A stretch of DNA of 64,000 nt from Thalassia testudinum (taxonomy: Eukaryota > Streptophyta > Magnoliopsida > Alismatales > Hydrocharitaceae), in the NCBI GenBank assembly GCA_037157565.1, contig JAZHRO010000013.1:74517501-74581500 (forward strand), read 5' to 3'. Within the stretch, counting starts at the first letter, position 1. Every line of letters begins with the position of its first letter. The notes below the pieces were generated by a model. That model did no database searches, was not told the origin of the DNA, and saw only the letters and a program-made list of their open reading frames with translations. The translations under genes and the position numbers were made by a program. This document shows, one piece after another, positions 58,712 through 64,000 of the stretch.

Positions 58712-59290
58712 ATTAATATTCCGCTCCTCGAAGCTGTCAAACACATCCTGGCTTACGCCAAGTTTTTAAAGGATGCCTGTACACCCAAACATAAGCCAAG
58801 ACCTCAAGCACCTAGGAAGGTTGTGCTCTCCGAACAAGCAAGTTCCGTAATATCAAGCAACCTTCTACTCAAGCGAACTGACCCAGGAGCGCCCCTAATT
58901 TCCTACAATATCGGGGACATGACATTTGATAGAGCGCTCCTAGACTTAGGTGCTTCTATCAATCTAATTCCAACAACCCTGTACCACCAATTTGGTTTCG
59001 GAGAGTTGACACCAACACCTGTCACCATCTAGCCGGCTGATAGATCAGTGAAAACCCCAGAAGGAGTTGTCGAGGACGTGATTGTACGGGCTAAAGACTT
59101 CTATTTCCCGGTCGACTTCTTGGTGCTCGACATGGAAGTCCCTGAAAAATTACAGAACACACCCATAATCTTAGGCAGACCTTTCTTAGCTATGGCTAAG
59201 GCAAACATTGATTGTGACACGGGATGTATGGAAATCGCCTTCGGAGATAAGAAAATGCAATTGGATATCTTCCGGGTGACAAAGTCTTTT
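58712..59290 (+). pseudogene. Element J protease, with in-frame TAG
   Basis: Continues in the gag frame after the TAG: CTPKHKPRPQ, DLGASINLIP (protease active site), then TAG at 59030-59032 directly before PADRS. After it DFYFPVDFLVLDME and PIILGRPFLA are open. The second TAG is at the same codon as in element I. Confidence 0.85.
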
Positions 59291-59878
59291 GATTGCGATT
59301 GCGTTGAGGAACATGATCCCGTGGAAACTCTGATCGAGGAATGCCTCACCCTTAGTTCTGTATCAGACCACCAATCCAGTAATGACTGTTCTAACCCGTC
59401 ACCATCACTACCCGTGGACCTCTGTAAGGCTGAGTACCATCACACAACACCATTTGAGGAGATTGATGTTGATCACCTCCTGCCCTTTCCCTTTCCATCA
59501 ACTGTGGTTCCACCCGCACCTGAACTTAAGCCATTGCCCGAGAATCTCAAGTATGTCTTCCTGGGACCTGACCAGACCTTCCCGGTGATTATTAATTCTC
59601 ATCTAACCAAGGATCAGGAACTTAGGTTGACCGCAACCCTTTCAGAACATTGGGCTGCCATTGGTTCGACCATTTCTGACTTAAGAGGAATTAGCCCCAC
59701 CTATTGCACCCATAAGATTTACATGGAAGATGGGGCACGACCCTCCCGCCAGATGCAGAGATGTTTAAACCCAAACATGCGGGAGGTCGTTAAGAAAGAA
59801 ATTATCAAATGGCACGTATCAGAGCCTCAGCGGAACGGCCTGCATGGCCGTATCCGCAAAGGGAGGCATAGGGCATAG
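59048..59878 (+). pseudogene. Element J protease end, linker and truncated RT
   Basis: An open frame of 276 codons, of which the first 255 are element J: the protease C-terminus, the acidic and Pro-rich linker, then the RT N-terminus (LRGISPTYCTHKI, NPNMREVVKKEIIKW). The last 21 codons read through into chromovirus LTR DNA and are a junction artefact. No catalytic RT residue is included. Confidence 0.85.
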
Positions 59879-60466
59879 GACGTACCTCTCAGTCGTCTGG
59901 AGCTTCTTCTAGACGTCAGCTACGTCGTCTGGATATAGATCCAGACGTCTGATTCTGGGAAAAATCCCAGAACCAGAAGCTCCTTCGTCTTCTTCGTGCT
60001 ACGCGTGGCCGCGCCGCGCTCGCTCGTTCGCTGCTTTAGCTGCAGCAGCGTCGGGAAGAAACTCCCCGGCGCACCTCTCCACCTTGCGCACGCCCGACAG
60101 GCTTTGAGCTTCTCCGGTGAGCTTTCTCATGGCTCGCGCGCTCTCCTCTCTTCCCTTCTCTCGCTGCTACACTCGGTTGCACTCGCCGCTCTCACTCTCG
60201 CTGGAGGAAGGAGGAGGTGGATGGGAGTGGGGTGGCGTGAAGGAGAGGAGGGGGTATAAGTAGGCACGGGGTGGGGTTCCGTCGGTGAGAGAGGAGAGAA
60301 GAAGGCGGTTGTGCATAGTCTGCGCGCGGCACGCGCGCAGACTCGAGGACGTACGCACACAAAAATTGATTTCCAGACATCTGGGAAGGCGTCCAGACGT
60401 CTGACCAAACGTCTGTCCCAAGTCCCAGACGTCTTAAAGGGCTTTAATGGCAGAGTCTTAATAACA
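59813..60466 (-). repeat. 3' LTR of element K, proximal part
   Basis: On the minus strand it begins TGTTATTAAGAC, matches the start of LTRs C and L (AAGCCCTTTAAGACGTCTGG), passes through CAGACGTCTG palindromes (for example 60394-60403) and the GC-rich leader, and reaches GGATACGGCCATGCAGGCCG before the J junction. It directly follows the chromovirus pol tail, which proves the LTR-pol link. Confidence 0.85.
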
Positions 60467-60680
60467 TAACAAACTCAAAGGAAGTTTCGTCCCTGAAACT
60501 TGCGCTAGCTAAGTGCGGAAAAGGAACAACATACGCATAACAAACTCAAAGAGGATCGAAGCCGGTCCGAAAAGACGTACCTTTAAAGAGCTCCGGGTAC
60601 TGCTCTTGCATCGTCGCCTCAGGCTCCTAAGTAGCCTCCTCGTACCGCTGGCTCCTCTACAAGACCTTCACCAGGGGTAC
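60467..60680 (-). pseudogene. Element K chromodomain and pol tail, with two stops
   Basis: Downstream of integrase and after a stop, the frame reads VPLVKVL-stop-RSQRYEEAT-stop-EPEATM then YPELFKGTSFRTGFDPL. This is the Tekay/Del chromodomain, which targets integration to modified histones. Both stops are TAG at positions of Trp in the family. The short tail ends near the LTR with FRDETSFE-like coding. Confidence 0.8.
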
Positions 60681-61583
60681 CTACTTCAGTCTTAGACTCC
60701 AGATGGCTCTATCGAGTATCTGCACTAGCCGCTCGGGGTAGGTCAGGTCGTCACCCACCTCGACGCTCTCGTGACTCAAAACGTGATTGGGATCGGAGAC
60801 GTACTTCCTAAGGTTGGACACGTGGAACACGTCGTGCACACCAGAAAGCTGGGGAGGAAGGGCAAGCTTGTAAGCAACGGGTCCAACCCGCTCCAGGATC
60901 TCAAAGGGTCCCACAAACCTCGGTGCGAGCATCCCTCTCACCCCAAACCGCTACAGGCCCTTCATGCGAGAAACGCGAAAAAAGACGTGATCCCCAACCT
61001 CAAACTGCACCTCTCTGCGTTTCCGATCTGCATAGCTCTTCTACCTACTCCTGACAGTGCGGAGTCGCTTGTGAATCTGCTCGATCACCTCCTAACTCTG
61101 CTGGATCAGCCTGGGGCCAACCTCCCACTTGGTCCCCACCTCAACAAAACTCAAGGGTGCCGTACACCTCCGTCCGTACAGAGCCTCGTAGGGTGCCATG
61201 CTGATGCTCGAGTGATAGCTATTATTATATGCAAACTCTGCCAGGGGTAAGTGCTCCTCCCAAGAGCCCCTCCAGTCCAGTACACAAGCACGCAAAAGGT
61301 CCTCAAGTGTCTGTATCATGCGCTCTGACTGTTCGTCTGTCTGGGGGTGGCATGCTGTACTAAACATCAACCGTATCCCCAAGGCCTGCTGAAACTCAGC
61401 CTAAAACTGGGACGCAAAGAGGGTATCCCGATCGGATACAATCTCCCGCGGAACTCCGTGCAAACGTACCACGTTGCGGATATACCTCTTTGCCAACTGT
61501 GCTGGTCCCAAAGTGACTCGGATCGGCAAGAAACGTGCCGTCTTTGTCAATCGGTCTACGATCACCCAAATTGCGTCATGTCC
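60681..61583 (-). pseudogene. Element K integrase core and C-terminal domain
   Basis: In one frame with a few stops: IWVIVDRLTKTARFLP, VSDRD (second catalytic Asp), ACHPQTDEQSERMIQTLEDLLRACV (catalytic Glu in QSER), APYEALYGRRC, then [22 protein letters not shown] and [11 protein letters not shown], the GPF/Y module typical of chromoviruses. The pieces 61092-61382 and 60681-60941 are the longest open parts. Stops lie near 61583, 61090, 61045 and 60950. Confidence 0.9.
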
Positions 61584-62501
61584 TCACTGGGTAATAGGCA
61601 AGCCCACCACCAAGTCCATGGTGATGCTCTCCCACTTCCACTCTGGCACTGGAAGTGGCTGCAACGGCCCTGTAGACCTCTGATGCTCGGCCTTCACCTG
61701 CGGGCACACTAAACACTGCTGCACGAATTCACCTACATCCCGCTTCATTCCTCTCCACCAAAAGTCGCGACTCAAATCATGATATATCTTTGTGTTTCCG
61801 GGATGTATGGTGAACCTGGAACCATATGCCTCAGTCAGGAGCTCTCTCAACAGCTCCTCGTCCCTGAAAACACACAAACGTCCCCTCATGCGCAGCACCT
61901 CGTCTGTAAAGGAGAAGTCCCCAGACAGTACTCTATCACGCAACGACTGCAAGTATAGGTCGGCCATCTGTCCCGTGATGATGCGGTCTATCAGCTTTGG
62001 CCTCGTCTGTCGTGTTACAGTCACTGCCCCACAGTGCCCCAGCAACTCTAGGGGTCTCCAATTGCCCATCTCCTCCATGAGGCTCCAACTCTGCGCCTGT
62101 AAACTAGCCAACTGGGCGAGTGCCTTCCGACTCAAGGCGTCAGCCACCACGTTGGCCTTCCCCGGATGATATGAAATGCTGCATTCATAGTCCTTCGGGA
62201 GCTCTAACCAACGTCTCTGTCTCATGTTGAGCTCCTTCTGATCAAATAAGTATCTGAGGCTCTTATGATCTCTGAAAATCTTAAAGGTCTCACCATACAG
62301 GTAGTGCCTCCAAGTCTTCAGCGCGAAGACGACAACTACCAACTCCAAGTCGTGGATAGGGTAGCTATGCTCATGGGACTTCAGTGGCCGTGAAGCGTAA
62401 GCGACAACGTGATCCTTCTGCATGAACACACCCCCTAACCACTGCAAGGAGACGTCCGTGTACACAACGAACCCGCCACTACTATCTGGGATGGTGAGCA
62501 C
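61584..62501 (-). pseudogene. Element K RNase H and N-terminal integrase (305 open codons)
   Basis: RNase H: Asp16 (YTDVS), Glu53, Asp78 (RDHKSL) and Asp121 (ADALSRK), with QKELN.RQRRWLEL between. Integrase zinc site: His233, His241, Cys263 and Cys266. First catalytic Asp at 296 (TMDLVVGLP). It ends in a stop 9 residues later. Upstream codons (62502-62584) continue open as the end of RT (FQELKERLTSAP) until the junction with M. Confidence 0.9.
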
Positions 62502-62584
62502 AGGAGCCGAAGTCAGCCTCTCCTTCAGCTCCTGAAAACACGCCTCATGAAGAGTGACAGGCGACTGGTGCAGCCGTGGTGCTT

Positions 62585-64000
62585 TGTATTTATTATAGTA
62601 TAGTCGTTATAGTATAAGCTACGGTTGTCGCTATCATTTTCAATTTTTACTCAGGAATAAAAGGTTTTCCCGAGGTCGAACTCATGGAGCAAACTATAAT
62701 TCTAGAAATACAATGTTTCTATTGCAACAATAAGAGAGAGAAAGAGAGAGAGATAAAGGTAGATTGGTCTCTTGGCTTTTTCTTCTTCTCTTCTTTCTCT
62801 CTTGTCTTTGTCTTCTTCTTTCTCTTCTCTTCTCTTTGCTTGATACTCTTCAGCTCTTTGTCTTCTTTCTTTCTCTTCTGTTCTTCTTTTCTTTTTGCTT
62901 GCAGCTGCGGCGCCTGTTCTTCTTTCCTTCTTTTTCTTCAGAGCGTCGTCTGATTTCTCAATCAGACGACTTAAGTAGCATCTGCTACAGTGCTTCCTCT
63001 TCTACCTCTTTCTTTTCTTCTTCTTCTTGCAGTCCTTCTTCTTCTTTTTCTTCTCTTCTCTGCGATCTTCTTTCTTCTTTTTCTTCTCTTCTCTGCGGTC
63101 TTCTTTCTTCTTCTCCTTCCTCTTCTGCCTGCACACCACATAGCCTGGTCAGAGCAAAAACCTAACCCTACCCTCCCCCGCATCTCTCTCTCTCAGATTT
63201 CGCTCATAGGATCGCTCTCCCAGAGCCGGGTATTCGGGTACGGGTTCGTGCCCGGGACCAGGCCCACCGACGTGCGGTGGTGGGCGAGGAGTGCAGGTCA
63301 GGTATACGGGTCGGGCAAGGTCCGCGGGGGGGTGGTCGCGGATGGGGCCGGGTGAAGCGGGTGAGAGGGACCTCACCCCGTGGTTAGGAGGCGAAAAGGC
63401 TAAGGCACTTTTCCAATTTATGCGCGGGCGGCATTTCGAAATCCCACGATGTGGGACTATCTTCTGTGCTATATTTGCGCGCGCCGGCAGGACGACTCCA
63501 CCTCGCCCTCTGATCAGCTGCAGCCGATGTCGGAGCCAACTGATGAGGCAGAAGTCTTCGCAGACTTCGTCCCAACCTGCAGCACCTGGGAACTTGGGGC
63601 TGCAGGGTCTGGAGCTCGCCTCGAAGCTGCTTCAGTCGTCGTTAATGGCGGCTGGAGCAGCGACCCTGTCAGACAGAAACACGGCCCTTCGGCCTAATCA
63701 AACTAGCGGGGGACCTTCGCCATGGCACGACGAAGGTGGTGCGGGGTGTGGCAGGTCGTGGGGCGGCGTCTGGCGGCGGGGCTAGGTCGGACAGCGACCG
63801 AAAAAATGGGTTTATCCGGGGCAGTGTGGTGGGGGTGTGGAGCGGTAATGGGCGGGGGGAGGTTGTTCAGTGTGATGAGGCGGAGGTTCTGTGAGGGTCG
63901 GCGAGGTGTGTGGGGCTGTGGAGCGATGGGGGCGTCTCGCCGGAGGGTAGCCGGAGATGAAGGGGGTGACGGTGGACAGGAGTGGTTGAGGGCTTAATTG
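62585..64000 (-). repeat. Probable LTR M (Athila-like, minus), runs off the window
   Basis: K pol homology stops here and TG begins a new sequence. On the minus strand the end of this region reads like the U5 of the B and F LTRs (CTCTCTCTTATTG, 'gctccatgagttcgacctcggg', 'aaaccttttattcc'). Farther right are a purine-rich leader, GC-rich DNA and a possible TATA (CATAAATT near 63415 on the minus strand). No partner LTR is visible. The ORFs in it (62684-62953, 62764-63165, 63291-63785, 63722-63997) are low-complexity or GC-driven and not supported. Confidence 0.35.
62764..63130 (+). repeat. Polypyrimidine tract with imperfect repeats
   Basis: Nearly pure C/T in long runs of TTCTTCT words. A unit of about 38 bases (TTCTTTTTCTTCTCTTCTCTGCG) is repeated near 63040-63110. 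Confidence 0.8.

Larger units (their letters stand above)
56238..59812 (+). mobile_element. Element J: truncated Athila-like element (family of I) nested in the K LTR
   Basis: Its left end is a true LTR start (TGATAACACTGCA), so it entered by integration, with CTCTG just outside as the expected duplication. Inside, the 3' part of the LTR, the primer site and the first part of the leader are deleted. On the right it stops in RT after KKEIIKW and is joined to K LTR sequence. Some LTR bases (about 180, matching 12080-12260 of LTR C) are missing too, so one later deletion removed the rest of J and that LTR part. Confidence 0.85.
54369..62584 (-). mobile_element. Element K: Tekay/Del-type chromovirus 3' part, with nested element J
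   Basis: On the minus strand: end of RT, RNase H, integrase, chromodomain, a short tail, then the 3' LTR (60466 down to 59813, continuing 56237 to 54369). The LTR is split by element J. The LTR type matches solo LTRs C, H and L, so K identifies the family of those solo LTRs. The RT and everything upstream is missing because another LTR-like sequence (M) begins at about 62585. Confidence 0.85.

Noticed and set aside
59813..59878. C-terminal extension of the J RT frame
   Set aside because: These codons are chromovirus LTR DNA across the deletion joint, not part of any protein.
62764..63165. 133-codon ORF of Ser, Phe and Leu
   Set aside because: Direct translation of a C/T-only tract; low complexity, no start context.
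63291..63785. 164-codon ORF at the right edge
   Set aside because: GC-rich region open in several frames; no recognisable domain and opposite to the inferred sense of LTR M.

Overview
This window is a plant (flowering plant) genomic segment made almost entirely of nested, decayed LTR retrotransposons, with two faint traces of host-type genes. No intact cellular gene, rRNA, functional tRNA or CRISPR array is visible. The plant assignment rests on Athila-type Ty3/gypsy elements primed by tRNA-Asp, Tekay/Del-type chromovirus pol with a chromodomain, a GRF-type zinc-finger gene remnant and the general texture of AT-rich plant intergenic DNA. The density of broken elements suggests heterochromatin. 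I cannot name the species.

Layout. (A) From the left edge to 8827: a minus-strand Athila-like element (5' LTR 7109-8827, tRNA-Asp primer site, gag, protease, RT, RNase H, integrase, all broken); its 3' LTR lies left of the window. It sits inside (B) the 3' end of a plus-strand relative (8828 to about 11229). (C) 11399-14068: solo LTR of the chromovirus family. (D) 14069-16251: probable minus-strand LTR into which C is nested. 16252-19421: non-repeat-looking DNA with a possible pair of 3'-terminal exons. (E) 19422-21147: probable copia-type solo LTR. (F) 21153-29118: a complete plus-strand non-autonomous element with 5-bp target duplication TCATC, no pol, and one unknown ORF of about 500 codons. 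(H) 31439-34071: minus-strand chromovirus solo LTR with duplication GTATT. 34077-35473: AT-rich DNA. (I) 35479-46383: complete minus-strand Athila-like element with duplication CATAT. 46389-51827: AT-rich DNA with a GRF zinc-finger pseudogene, a long foldback (MITE-like) element and diverged direct repeats. (L) 51828-54368: plus-strand chromovirus LTR, broken near its end by (K), a minus-strand chromovirus (54369 to about 62584). K's 3' LTR is itself split by (J), a truncated plus-strand copy of the I family (56238-59812). K is cut on the right by (M), probably another minus-strand LTR running off the window.

How the parts relate. I and J encode the gag, protease, RT/RNase H and integrase needed for replication. 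F keeps only the cis-acting parts (LTRs, tRNA-Asp primer site, a leader block shared with I and J, 3' UTR, polypurine tracts) plus its own ORF, so it looks like a parasite of an Athila-like partner. The chromovirus solo LTRs C, H and L and the split LTR of K are one family; K links the LTR to a pol gene. Several LTR families carry a tRNA-like pair of Pol III A and B boxes, and the chromovirus LTR and the copia-like LTR share arrays of the palindrome CAGACGTCTG.
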